This document shows positions 53,692 through 61,753 of a DNA stretch of 64,000 nucleotides, one piece after another (within the stretch, counting starts at the first letter, position 1; the number at the start of each line of letters is the position of its first letter). Both the position numbers and the translations under genes were made by a program. The DNA comes from Rubrivivax sp. Its GTDB lineage: Bacteria > Pseudomonadota > Gammaproteobacteria > Burkholderiales > Burkholderiaceae. The notes under the pieces are model-generated. The model was not told the DNA's origin. It ran no database searches and saw only the letters and a program-made list of their open reading frames with translations. The DNA lies in assembly GCA_016790225.1 (NCBI GenBank), contig JAEUOZ010000002.1:62001-126000 (forward strand), in the 5' to 3' direction.

Positions 53692-54768
53692 TCAAGCCTG
53701 ATCGACCACCTGGCCAAACATCTTGCGTCCCAGGTCGGGCAAGGCACCTTCGCTCCAGAGCTTGAGATCGACCATCGATCGGTTGACCTCATACCGCGGC
53801 AGGGCCCAGGGGTTGGCTGCCGGGGTGATTCGCTCGGTGGGCTGGGTGCGGAAGGCGGCCTCGATGCCCAGTTGGGCCAGGCCTTCGATCAGCGGCATGG
53901 AACAGCGCCCGTAGGGATAGCTGAAGTAGCGCGCAGCGTAACCCATCTCGGCCTGAAAGCGATCCTGCGAATGACGCACCTCGGCCAGCGCATCTTCGAC
54001 GGGCAGGGTCGCCATCTCGATGTGATCGTGGGTATGCAGACCCAGCTCGAACTCCGGATACTCCCGGCGCATGCGGCGCGCATCGTCCCAGTTCAGCGTC
54101 AGCCGTGGCATCCGACGGCTGGGCTGCAGCTGGGCGATCACTTCATCGAGCAGTTCGCGGCGACGGGCGTAGCCGAAGCGCAGCAGCTGCATGGCCACCG
54201 TGATGCGGGCGTGGGCTTCCGTGCGCTCCTGGGTGAGATCGAGCACCATCGGAAGCACCGACAGCGCCAGGCGGTCTCTGGTGCGGTAGGTGAAGGCGAA
54301 GTGCAGTTCGTCCACCCACTGCGGCTCGGCGCGGTCGACATAGCCGGTGGCCAGAAACAGCGTCGCCGGCATGCCGTACTTGCGCAACAGCGGCGCGGCA
54401 ACCTCGAGGTTGTCCAGATAGCCGTCATCGAAGGTAAGCACCACGGCGCGCCGCGGCAGGCCTGCCTCGCCATCGAGATACCGCAGCGCATCGCGCAGGC
54501 TGATCACGGTGCAGCGCGCCTGAAGCTGCTGCAGCTGACGCTCGAAGAGTTGGGCCGGGATGGCACCCGCGGCGTCCACGCAGTTCTCCCGCGCGGCATC
54601 CGGGATGCTGTGGTACATCAGGGCAATGAAGCCTTCGTGCGCGGCGAAGCGGCGGTCCAGTCGGGCAACCCCCGAATAATGGAGCGATCGCTGCAGGCCC
54701 AGAATGGCCTTTCGCTTGATCTTGCGGACGCTGCCCTTTGCACCTGCGAGTCTCTTGCCCGGTTGCAT
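53692..54768 (-). CDS. NodB-type polysaccharide deacetylase
   Basis: 358-residue carbohydrate esterase 4 domain: catalytic Asp in LTFDDGYLDN, metal His pair in LGLHTHDHIEMA, and FSYPYGRC. N-terminal Lys/Arg-rich region, no clear signal peptide. It likely removes acetyl groups from a glycan and fits with the neighbouring CelD-like acyltransferase. First gene of the run in reading direction; a Tyr replaced by other residues was not checked. Confidence 0.85.
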   Translation of the reverse strand: MQPGKRLAGAKGSVRKIKRKAILGLQRSLHYSGVARLDRRFAAHEGFIALMYHSIPDAARENCVDAAGAIPAQLFERQLQQLQARCTVISLRDALRYLDGEAGLPRRAVVLTFDDGYLDNLEVAAPLLRKYGMPATLFLATGYVDRAEPQWVDELHFAFTYRTRDRLALSVLPMVLDLTQERTEAHARITVAMQLLRFGYARRRELLDEVIAQLQPSRRMPRLTLNWDDARRMRREYPEFELGLHTHDHIEMATLPVEDALAEVRHSQDRFQAEMGYAARYFSYPYGRCSMPLIEGLAQLGIEAAFRTQPTERITPAANPWALPRYEVNRSMVDLKLWSEGALPDLGRKMFGQVVDQA

Positions 54769-55101
54769 GGTGTTTCCTCTCTGGCCTCAGATCTTGTTGC
54801 CCACCTCCCCGTAGCCATCGGCGGGCCCTCTTGTCTCTCAACGCGCCTCCAGAGCCGGCCGCCCTGGGGCAGCAGACGTCAAATGCGTGCACATTCAACG
54901 TTTTCTGGGGTTTTTCACGCCTGTCACTTGACACATGACGAAACAGAGTGTGTCGTTTTTCGTTTGCGGCAGTCACCCCCAAAAGGTGGTGACCCCGGTG
55001 AACTTGGGGGGGGGGGTCACGATGGTCGGTCGCTCAGGTGCCGCTGCATCCGGTGAGGCACCGGGGACCCGGGGCCAACCCAACGACTCAGGAGCAAAGC
55101 C
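54769..55101. promoter_or_regulatory. Divergent region between deacetylase and egtB
   Basis: 333 bases without a supported gene. A perfect plus-strand TTGACA at 54928-54933 with TGTCGT 17 bases on (54951-54956) may be the egtB promoter, about 150 bases upstream of its start. A run of 11 G follows at 55006-55016. The egtB start is a TTG after AGGAGC with 7-base spacing. The deacetylase promoter is not evident. Confidence 0.4.
55006..55016. repeat. Run of 11 G upstream of egtB
   Basis: An uninterrupted G11 tract about 86 bases before the egtB start. Homopolymers of this length are uncommon and can slip during replication. It lies in non-coding DNA, so it could alter spacing in the egtB leader; it might also be a sequencing artefact. 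Confidence 0.8.
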
Positions 55102-56460
55102 TTGACGACGATCCCGCTTTCAACCCGTCCCGCGGCGACGAGCCCAGCGCACCTGGCCGAGCGCTATGCAGCCGTGCGGGCGCGTACGCAGGCCCTGATC
55201 CAGAGCCTGAGCCCGGAAGACTGCCAGGTCCAGTCGATGCCGGACGCCAGCCCCACCAAGTGGCATCTGGCTCACACCAGCTGGTTCTTCGAGACCTTCA
55301 TCCTCGAGCCCCAAGAGCCCGGCTTCAGGCCGATGGATGCCGCTTACCGGGTGCTGTTCAACAGCTACTACCACGCGGTGGGCCGCAAGCATCCCCGGCC
55401 CCAGCGCGGGCTGGTTACCCGCCCTGGCCTGGACGCGGTGCTGGCCTACCGCGCAGCGATCGACGAGCGCGTGCTGCGGCTGCTCTCGCATGAGCCCCAA
55501 GCGCGCTGGCTGCCGCTGCTCGAACTGGGCATCCAGCATGAACAGCAGCACCAGGAGCTGATCCTCACCGATCTGAAGCACCTGCTCTCGATGAATCCCA
55601 GCCAGCCGGTCTTCCGGCCTGCGAGCAAGCGCCAAGGCACGACTGCGCTGCCGCTGGCCCTGCTGCCGCAGGCCGACGGGCTGGCGTGGATCGGGCACGA
55701 TGGGCCGGGCTTTGCCTTCGACAACGAAAGCCCGAGGCACCGGCACTTCCTGGCGCCGCACGCCTTGTCCAACCGGCTGGTGACCCAAGGGGACTGGCTG
55801 GCCTTCATGGAAGACGGGGGCTATGCCGATCCCCGGTGGTGGCTGTCCGCCGGCTGGGATTGGGTGCAGCGCGAGAGCATCGACGCCCCGCTGTACTGGC
55901 AGCGGGACGGCCAGGGCGGCCAGGGCGGCCAGGGCGGCCAGGGCGGCCAGGGCGCAGACTGGCACAGCTTCACCCTGCACGGTCTGGCCCGCGTGGACCG
56001 GCACACGCCGGTATCGCACATCAGCCTGTACGAAGCGGATGCCTACTGCCGCTGGCTGGGCGCGCAAGGCATGGCCTGGCAAGGCGCGCGTCTGCCGACG
56101 GAATTCGAGTGGGAGCCGGCCGCGGCCACCTTGCCGGCGGAAGCCATGGCCAGCGCCAACCTGGCGGAAGCAGATGCCTGGCATCCCTTGCCATCAGCGC
56201 AGCCCCACGCCGGCCTGCAGCAGATGTTCGGCGATGTCTGGGAATGGACCTCCAGCAGCTATGCCGCCTACCCAGGCTTCGTGCCTTGGTCGGGCGCTGT
56301 CGGCGAGTACAACGGCAAGTTCATGGTCAACCAGTACGTGCTGCGCGGCGGCTCCTGTGCAACGCCGCGCTCGCACATCCGCGCCAGCTATCGCAACTTC
56401 TTCCCGGCCGAAGCGCGCTGGCAGTTCAGCGGCCTCCGGGTGGCCCGCTCCCTGCCCTGA
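55102..56460 (+). CDS. egtB: Ergothioneine sulfoxide synthase
   Basis: Iron enzyme that joins hercynine to a thiol (cysteine or gamma-glutamylcysteine, not told by this reading) using O2. The 452-residue product starts at TTG with AGGAGC. DinB-like part: KWHLAHTSWFFE (His58), HEQQHQE (His146/His150). FGE-sulfatase domain: ISLYEADAYCRWLG, GDVWEWTSSSY, RASYRNFFP. Residues 270-285 are an odd Gly/Gln repeat in the middle of the FGE domain. No egtC or egtE is in the window. Confidence 0.92.
   Translation: MTTIPLSTRPAATSPAHLAERYAAVRARTQALIQSLSPEDCQVQSMPDASPTKWHLAHTSWFFETFILEPQEPGFRPMDAAYRVLFNSYYHAVGRKHPRPQRGLVTRPGLDAVLAYRAAIDERVLRLLSHEPQARWLPLLELGIQHEQQHQELILTDLKHLLSMNPSQPVFRPASKRQGTTALPLALLPQADGLAWIGHDGPGFAFDNESPRHRHFLAPHALSNRLVTQGDWLAFMEDGGYADPRWWLSAGWDWVQRESIDAPLYWQRDGQGGQGGQGGQGGQGADWHSFTLHGLARVDRHTPVSHISLYEADAYCRWLGAQGMAWQGARLPTEFEWEPAAATLPAEAMASANLAEADAWHPLPSAQPHAGLQQMFGDVWEWTSSSYAAYPGFVPWSGAVGEYNGKFMVNQYVLRGGSCATPRSHIRASYRNFFPAEARWQFSGLRVARSLP
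55909..55953 (+). repeat. Five tandem 9-base repeats inside egtB
   Basis: Five perfect, contiguous copies of GGCCAGGGC encode Gly-Gln-Gly five times within EgtB (residues about 270-284). The unit is a multiple of three, so copy-number change would lengthen or shorten the loop without a frameshift. No such repeat occurs in senA. Confidence 0.9.
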
Positions 56461-56477
56461 AGCGTGTCCGCAGCGAT

Positions 56478-57098
56478 TCAGGGCTTGGGCGATGCCTTGG
56501 CCGCCGCCACGGCCCGCGCCAGCTCTTCGCCGCTCTGGTAGTGGCGCACGCGCAGGACGAGGCGCTTGGTGCGCTGCCAGAAGCTGTTGCTTCCGGCGAC
56601 CTCGTCGCGCCAGTAGCGATCGGCCAGGGCCACGTTGCCCTTGAGGTCCAGTTCGAAGGCGGCCTTGGACCCTGTGCCTCCAAAGATGAACAGGCGACCG
56701 TTGTCCATGCGCCAGGCATCGGCGTCACCTCCCCAGGGAATGCCGTAGACGATGCCGTTGGCGCAGTAGCCGCCGTACTGCGGCAGGTACCGGGTCGGAT
56801 CCTTGTCGAACAAGGCCTGGTGCTCGGCGCTCATGAAGTGGAAGCTGACGCCTTGGTAGACACTCTTGAAGCGTGGATCTCCCATCGCGTGGCGGCCCAG
56901 CGTCCAGTAGGCGACGACGTCATGGCCCTTGAGCATCACGCGGTCTTCGCCGGCCATGGGCACGGCGTTCACTGGCCGCAGTGTGCCGGACGGATTCTGC
57001 GCACTCATGCCGGCGCAGCCCGCCAACGCGATCAGTGCGACCAGGCCCGCGGTGGCCGTGGCACGTCGAAGGCCTGCACGGCCAGGATTCGGTCTCAT
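56478..57098 (-). CDS. YHS-domain lipoprotein
   Basis: From ATG at 57098 the product has 206 residues. Lipobox LAGC near residue 28 shows a membrane lipoprotein. YHS-family body: KGHDVVAYWTLG, GVSFHFMSAEHQALFDKDPTRYLPQYGGYC (key Cys and Tyr-Gly-Gly) and NGIVYGIP. YHS domains are often metal-binding. Its ATG overlaps the ATP-grasp stop (ATGA), so it is the last gene of that operon; convergent with egtB. Confidence 0.82.
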   Translation of the reverse strand: MRPNPGRAGLRRATATAGLVALIALAGCAGMSAQNPSGTLRPVNAVPMAGEDRVMLKGHDVVAYWTLGRHAMGDPRFKSVYQGVSFHFMSAEHQALFDKDPTRYLPQYGGYCANGIVYGIPWGGDADAWRMDNGRLFIFGGTGSKAAFELDLKGNVALADRYWRDEVAGSNSFWQRTKRLVLRVRHYQSGEELARAVAAAKASPKP

Positions 57099-58495
57099 GG
57101 GATCACTCCTGAAACGGGTGTGGGTGGAAACGAGGTCGCCGCCTCGGCGGCCTCGGCATAAGGCGCGGGCCAGCCCAGCAGGGCCGAAGCGGCTTCGCAA
57201 CGCGCGCGCAGGTGCTGGGGATCATCGCCGCCCAGATGCAGGATGCCGTAGCGATGGCTGCCCAGCCACTTGAAGTCGCGCTCCAGGCCATGGCCCTTCT
57301 TGGGCATGGCCATCAGCCAGGCATCGGCCATCTCCCGCTGCAGCCGCTGGCGCTGCGCAGCGGTTGGCGGCGGTGGGACGTTTGCGGCCACGAAGCTGCG
57401 ATAGACGAAGCTCGCCGCCGCGCCTGCGGTGGGAGCCTGAACCGCAAGCTGCCGTGGATCCCGGCCCATGACCAGCTCCAGCGCCATGCGGTGCGCGTCG
57501 ACACCCTGGACACGCCGGTACAGATCGCCGAACTGCGAGGCCAGGCGCGGGTTGAACTCGATGACGCTCAGGCGCCCCGAGCTCGCATCCAGAAAGAACT
57601 CCATGTTGAAGAAGCCGTGCCGGTAGTCTGCGGCCGCCAGAAACCGGCGCGCCACATCCACCGCCCTGGATCGCGCCTGCTGCGGCAGCCGGGAGGGCAC
57701 TTCGAAACGCATGAAGGCCTGCGTGCCGGGATACATCTGGGCATCCACAAACCCGAGCACATGCAGTTGCCCGTCATGCACCCACCCGTCCAGGTTGTAC
57801 TGAGGGCCGTGCACGGGCTCTTCCATCAGCATCCGGTGTGCCGTGCCGGCCTGCGCTGGCAGGCGCTGCCGAGCAACGCGTTCGAAGGGCTCGACCAGGC
57901 GGCGAATGACCCACAGCTCGCGGCGGCCGAATCGCGTGAAGCGGTGCAGATCCTCTTCATCAGCCACTTCCCGGGCCAGCACGGAAAACGCGGCCTTGAC
58001 CGGCTTCACGAAGCACGGGTAGCGAAGGCCGCGCGGGATCGGGCCACCATACCGGGCGTCCAGACCCTGGAACCAGGGGCAGGCCTCGGGTGCCACACGC
58101 TGCAGCAGCTGGCGTGCCAGCAGCTTGTGCTGGCACGCCAGGATCGATTCCGGGCTTGCGCCGGGCAGGCCCGCGCGTTCGGCCACCAAGGCGGCAGCCA
58201 GCGCGCCGAACTGCTCGTGATGCGAAACCACACCGGCCCACCCCGCCTTGCGGGCGCGCCGCGCCTGGCGCTGCGCAAAGCGCTCCAGATCAAAGCCGAT
58301 CAGGCGTGCGTTGCTGGGAAAGCTGAAAAGATCGAAGCCGGCCCGATCGAATTCGTAGTCCGGTGTCAGCCGCCGGTGCGCCGTGGCGTCCCAATCAAAA
58401 TCGAACAGCAACCCCACACGGGGCGCCGGTCCGCGCGGGCCGGCTGCAGCTTCGGCGGCGGCCGGCGTCCAGCGCCCCGAGACTCCGTCCGTCAT
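57095..58495 (-). CDS. ATP-grasp domain protein
   Basis: From ATG at 58495 the product has 466 residues. ATP-grasp features: LACQHKLLARQLLQ, RYPCFVKPVKAAF (nucleotide Lys), EEPVHGPQYNLDGWV, and MEFFLDASSGRLSVIEFNPRLASQ (metal-binding Glu/Asn). It begins with GLLFDFDWDATAH, so the pre-grasp part looks unusual. Amide or peptide bond formation is likely but the substrate is unknown. ATGA overlaps on both sides join it to a VTT membrane protein and a YHS lipoprotein. Confidence 0.8.
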   Translation of the reverse strand: MTDGVSGRWTPAAAEAAAGPRGPAPRVGLLFDFDWDATAHRRLTPDYEFDRAGFDLFSFPSNARLIGFDLERFAQRQARRARKAGWAGVVSHHEQFGALAAALVAERAGLPGASPESILACQHKLLARQLLQRVAPEACPWFQGLDARYGGPIPRGLRYPCFVKPVKAAFSVLAREVADEEDLHRFTRFGRRELWVIRRLVEPFERVARQRLPAQAGTAHRMLMEEPVHGPQYNLDGWVHDGQLHVLGFVDAQMYPGTQAFMRFEVPSRLPQQARSRAVDVARRFLAAADYRHGFFNMEFFLDASSGRLSVIEFNPRLASQFGDLYRRVQGVDAHRMALELVMGRDPRQLAVQAPTAGAAASFVYRSFVAANVPPPPTAAQRQRLQREMADAWLMAMPKKGHGLERDFKWLGSHRYGILHLGGDDPQHLRARCEAASALLGWPAPYAEAAEAATSFPPTPVSGVIP

Positions 58496-59184
58496 GGCAC
58501 GACAGCCGACGGACCGGGCCAATAGGCCCAGGCACCGATGCCGGAGCCGGCCCAGGCATAAGCAGCGCTGCCCAGGCTCATGCCCAGCGCGCTGACCCAG
58601 AAAAAGGTCCAGGTCGGCATCGGCGTCAAGCCCATCAAGGGATTCACGAGGGCGTAGGGCAGCACGGGGGCCAGGCGCAAGAGCAGCAGGTATCGGATGC
58701 CAGCCTTCTGGATGCCGCTGTCGATGCGCTCGAAGGCGGCGGCAAAGCGAAGGCGCACGCGCTCTCGCCCCATCCCGCGCGCCAGCTGAAACGGCACCAG
58801 CGCCCCGGCAGCACTGGACAGCGTGATGAGGGCGGCCCCCCACAGAGGGCCGAATATGGCACCGGCGCCCAGCGCCAGCACCGAGCATCCCGGCAGCGAC
58901 ACGGCAGACAGCAACGCAAACACCGTGCAGAAGCCCAGTGCGGTCAGCACCGGTTCGTGCAGGCGCCAGCCGGATCCCAGTGTCACCAGATCCCGCAAGG
59001 CTTGCTGGAGACTGGCACTCCAGGCAGGCGCCCAGAGCACCAGGGCCAACAGCACAAGCCCGAGCGCCAGCCCCCAGGGCCAACGCGGCGCCAGAAAACG
59101 GGATCCATCCTCGCGCGGCCGAGCGGCCAGCCGCAACGCGGCATCGCGCCGCCAATCAGCAAAGGCGAGTTCCCATCGGTTCAT
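58492..59184 (-). CDS. VTT/TVP38-DedA-like membrane protein
   Basis: 230-residue membrane protein with about five helices (near residues 38-55, 80-98, 105-125, 165-185 and 190-212) and the VTT-family pieces GAGAIFGPLWGAALITLSSAAGALVPFQLAR and LLRLAPVLPYALVNPLMGLT. Relatives move lipids between membrane leaflets or affect selenite handling in E. coli-type DedA proteins. First gene of the VTT-ATP-grasp-YHS operon. Confidence 0.85.
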   Translation of the reverse strand: MNRWELAFADWRRDAALRLAARPREDGSRFLAPRWPWGLALGLVLLALVLWAPAWSASLQQALRDLVTLGSGWRLHEPVLTALGFCTVFALLSAVSLPGCSVLALGAGAIFGPLWGAALITLSSAAGALVPFQLARGMGRERVRLRFAAAFERIDSGIQKAGIRYLLLLRLAPVLPYALVNPLMGLTPMPTWTFFWVSALGMSLGSAAYAWAGSGIGAWAYWPGPSAVVP

Positions 59185-59231
59185 CCCGGATCCATTCGTC
59201 GACCATGCCGCTCAGGTTACGCCAGAAAGCG

Positions 59232-59257
59232 GCAAGCCCGCCGGATGGCGGGCTTGC
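59232..59257 (-). terminator. Strong hairpin downstream of gltA
   Basis: GCAAGCCCGCC-GGAT-GGCGGGCTTGC is a perfect 11-bp stem with a 4-base loop, about 85 bases past the gltA stop and before the VTT gene. In the minus-strand direction it is followed by only a short T-containing stretch (CGCTTTC). It probably ends the sdh-gltA transcript. Confidence 0.6.
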
Positions 59258-59341
59258 GGGGGTGTGGATCGCCTGATGAACGACGACCGTCAACCAGCCC
59301 GGCTGCGACGGCGCGCAGGCCGCCGCAAGCCGGTACGCCGA

Positions 59342-60652
59342 TCAGCGTTCGCTCAGCGGCTTGACATCACGACGCCCGGCGCCGGTGTAGAGCTGACGCG
59401 GGCGGCCGATCTTGTACTCGGGGTCGCCGATCATCTCGTTGAGCTGCGCGATCCAGCCCACGGTGCGGGCGAGCGCGAAGATCGCGGTGAACAGCTGCAC
59501 GGGGATGCCGATGGCGCGCTGCACGATGCCGGAGTAGAAATCGACGTTCGGATAGAGCTTGCGGGCGACGAAGTACTCGTCTTCCAGCGCGATCTTCTCC
59601 AGCGCCATCGCCAGCTTGAACATCGGATCGTTGCCCAGGCCCAGCTCGCTCAGCACCTCGTGGCAGGTCTCGCGCATCAGCTTGGCGCGCGGGTCGTAGT
59701 TCTTGTAGACCCGGTGGCCGAAGCCCATCAGCTTGACGTTGGAGTTCTTGTCCTTGACCTTGGTGATGAACTCGCCGATGCGCTCGACGCCCCCTTGGCG
59801 CTGGATGTCTTCCAGCATGTTGAGCGCGGCCTCGTTCGCGCCGCCGTGCGCCGGGCCCCACAGGCAGGCCACGCCGGCAGCGATGGCCGCAAACGGGTTG
59901 GTGCCCGAACTGCCGCACAGACGGACGGTGGAGGTGCTGGCGTTCTGCTCGTGATCGGCATGCAGGATGAAGATGCGATCCAGCGCGCGCACCAGCACTT
60001 CGTTCGGCTTGTACTCTTCGCAGGGCGTGGCGAACATCATGCGCATGAAGTTCGCCGAGTAGCTCAGGTTGTTCTGCGGATACATGTACGGCTGGCCGAT
60101 GCCGTACTTGTAGGCCATGGCCACGAGCGTGGGCATCTTGGCGATCAGGCGGATCGCCGCGATGTCGCGGTGCTTCGGGTTGTTGATGTCGGTGCTGTCG
60201 TGATAGAAGGCCGACAGCGCTCCGACCAGGCCGGTCATCACGGCCATCGGGTGTGCATCCCGGCGGAAGCCGCGCAGGAAGAACTGCATCTGCTCGTTGA
60301 CCATCGTGTGGTTGGTGACGAGCTTGTGGAAGTCCTTCTGCTGCTGGCCATCGGGCAGATCACCGTACAGCAGCAGGTAGCAGGTGTCGAGGAAGTCGCA
60401 CTTCTGCGCCAGCTGCTCGATCGGGTAACCGCGGTAGAGCAGCTCTCCCTTGTCGCCATCGATGTAGGTGATGGTCGACTGGCAGGACGCGGTACTCAGA
60501 AAGCCCGGGTCATAGGTGAACTTGCCGGTCTGCGCATACAGCTTGCGGATATCCAGCACATCCGGACCGTGCGTGCCCTTGTAGATCGGCATGTCCATGC
60601 CGGGGCTGCCGTCGCTGAAGGACAGGGTGGCTTTGATGTCGGAGGGGGTCAT
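59342..60652 (-). CDS. gltA: Citrate synthase
   Basis: Condenses oxaloacetate and acetyl-CoA at the entry of the TCA cycle. 436 residues, the large hexameric type. Active-site His pair in [11 protein letters not shown] and [12 protein letters not shown], with [15 protein letters not shown]. Full length. Last of sdhCDAB-sdhE-gltA. Confidence 0.97.
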   Translation of the reverse strand: MTPSDIKATLSFSDGSPGMDMPIYKGTHGPDVLDIRKLYAQTGKFTYDPGFLSTASCQSTITYIDGDKGELLYRGYPIEQLAQKCDFLDTCYLLLYGDLPDGQQQKDFHKLVTNHTMVNEQMQFFLRGFRRDAHPMAVMTGLVGALSAFYHDSTDINNPKHRDIAAIRLIAKMPTLVAMAYKYGIGQPYMYPQNNLSYSANFMRMMFATPCEEYKPNEVLVRALDRIFILHADHEQNASTSTVRLCGSSGTNPFAAIAAGVACLWGPAHGGANEAALNMLEDIQRQGGVERIGEFITKVKDKNSNVKLMGFGHRVYKNYDPRAKLMRETCHEVLSELGLGNDPMFKLAMALEKIALEDEYFVARKLYPNVDFYSGIVQRAIGIPVQLFTAIFALARTVGWIAQLNEMIGDPEYKIGRPRQLYTGAGRRDVKPLSER

Positions 60653-60678
60653 TTCTCGTTCCCTTTCTCAATGGTCAA

Positions 60679-61002
60679 TCAGGCGAGGTCGGCACGCGGA
60701 ACGGGCCGCTGCCTCAGTTGCTCAAGCACCTCGGTCACTTCCGGACGGTCCAGCTCATCCTTGGGCTGCGTGCGGCGCAGCAGCAGGTCGAGCAGGTCGT
60801 TGTCGGACAGGTCCATCAGGGCACTCAGCCCCGCGGCCTGCCGCGTGGTGAGGGTCTCCTCATGGCTGCGGAAGAAGCGCTCGATGAACAGATCGTTCTC
60901 CAGCAGGCCCCGGCGGCAACGCCACTTCAGCCGGCTCAGCGAGCGCTCGTCCAGGCGAGTCTCCATCACTTCGCTTTCGGCTGACTGAGGCGGCGCCGTC
61001 AT
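60679..61002 (-). CDS. sdhE: FAD assembly factor for succinate dehydrogenase
   Basis: Helps attach FAD covalently to SdhA. 107 residues from ATG at 61002, with the family block RLKWRCRRGLLENDLFIERF (RGLLENDL, the RGxxE motif) and a helical C-terminal half. Start overlaps the sdhB stop by one base. The gene lies between sdhB and gltA. An adjacent GTG one codon upstream is an alternative start. Confidence 0.93.
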   Translation of the reverse strand: MTAPPQSAESEVMETRLDERSLSRLKWRCRRGLLENDLFIERFFRSHEETLTTRQAAGLSALMDLSDNDLLDLLLRRTQPKDELDRPEVTEVLEQLRQRPVPRADLA

Positions 61003-61706
61003 CACACCGTCCGCCGCACCATCAGTTCCTTGATCTTGCCGATGGCCTTCGTGGGGTTCAGGCCCTTGGGGCAGACGTCCACGCAGTTCATGATGGTGTG
61101 GCAGCGGAACAGGCGGTACGGATCTTCGAGGTTGTCCAGACGCTCGCCGGTGGCCTGATCGCGGCTGTCGGCGATGAAGCGATAGGCCTGCAGCAGACCC
61201 GCCGGCCCCACGAACTTGTCCGGGTTCCACCAGAAGCTGGGACAGCTGGTCGAGCAGCTCGCACACAGGATGCACTCGTACAGGCCATTGAGCTCATCGC
61301 GCTCTTCCGGCGTCTGCAGGCGCTCCTTCTCGGGCGGCTGGGTCTCGTTGACCAGGTAGGGCTTGATCGAGTGGTACTGCTTGAAGAACTGCGTCATGTC
61401 CACGATCAGGTCGCGGATCACCGGCAGGCCCGGCAGCGGCTTGAGCACCACCACGCCGGGCAGCGTGCGCATGTTGGTCAGGCAGGCCAGGCCATTCTTG
61501 CCATTGATGTTCATCGCGTCAGAACCGCACACGCCTTCGCGGCAGCTGCGGCGGAAGCTGAGCGTCGGATCGACCTGCTTGAGCTTGATCAGCGCGTCGA
61601 GCAGCATGCGCTCGGACCCGTCAAGCTCGACCTCGAGGGTCTGCATGCGCGGCTTGTCGTCCTTGTCCGGGTCGTAGCGGTAGATCTGGAAGGTACGCTT
61701 GGTCAT
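61002..61706 (-). CDS. sdhB: Succinate dehydrogenase iron-sulfur subunit
   Basis: 234 residues carrying the three clusters between SdhA and the membrane quinone site: [2Fe-2S] cysteines in [15 protein letters not shown], and [4Fe-4S] and [3Fe-4S] cysteines in [12 protein letters not shown] and [17 protein letters not shown]. Full length. It lies 47 bases after sdhA. Confidence 0.97.
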   Translation of the reverse strand: MTKRTFQIYRYDPDKDDKPRMQTLEVELDGSERMLLDALIKLKQVDPTLSFRRSCREGVCGSDAMNINGKNGLACLTNMRTLPGVVVLKPLPGLPVIRDLIVDMTQFFKQYHSIKPYLVNETQPPEKERLQTPEERDELNGLYECILCASCSTSCPSFWWNPDKFVGPAGLLQAYRFIADSRDQATGERLDNLEDPYRLFRCHTIMNCVDVCPKGLNPTKAIGKIKELMVRRTV

Positions 61707-61753
61707 GGATCGCTCGTGGTTGGATCTCTAACTCTCGTGATCAGCTGTCTCGA

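Noticed and set aside
55909..55953. CRISPR-like reading of the egtB repeat
   Set aside because: The units are 9 bases, contiguous and in frame within a gene, with no spacers.
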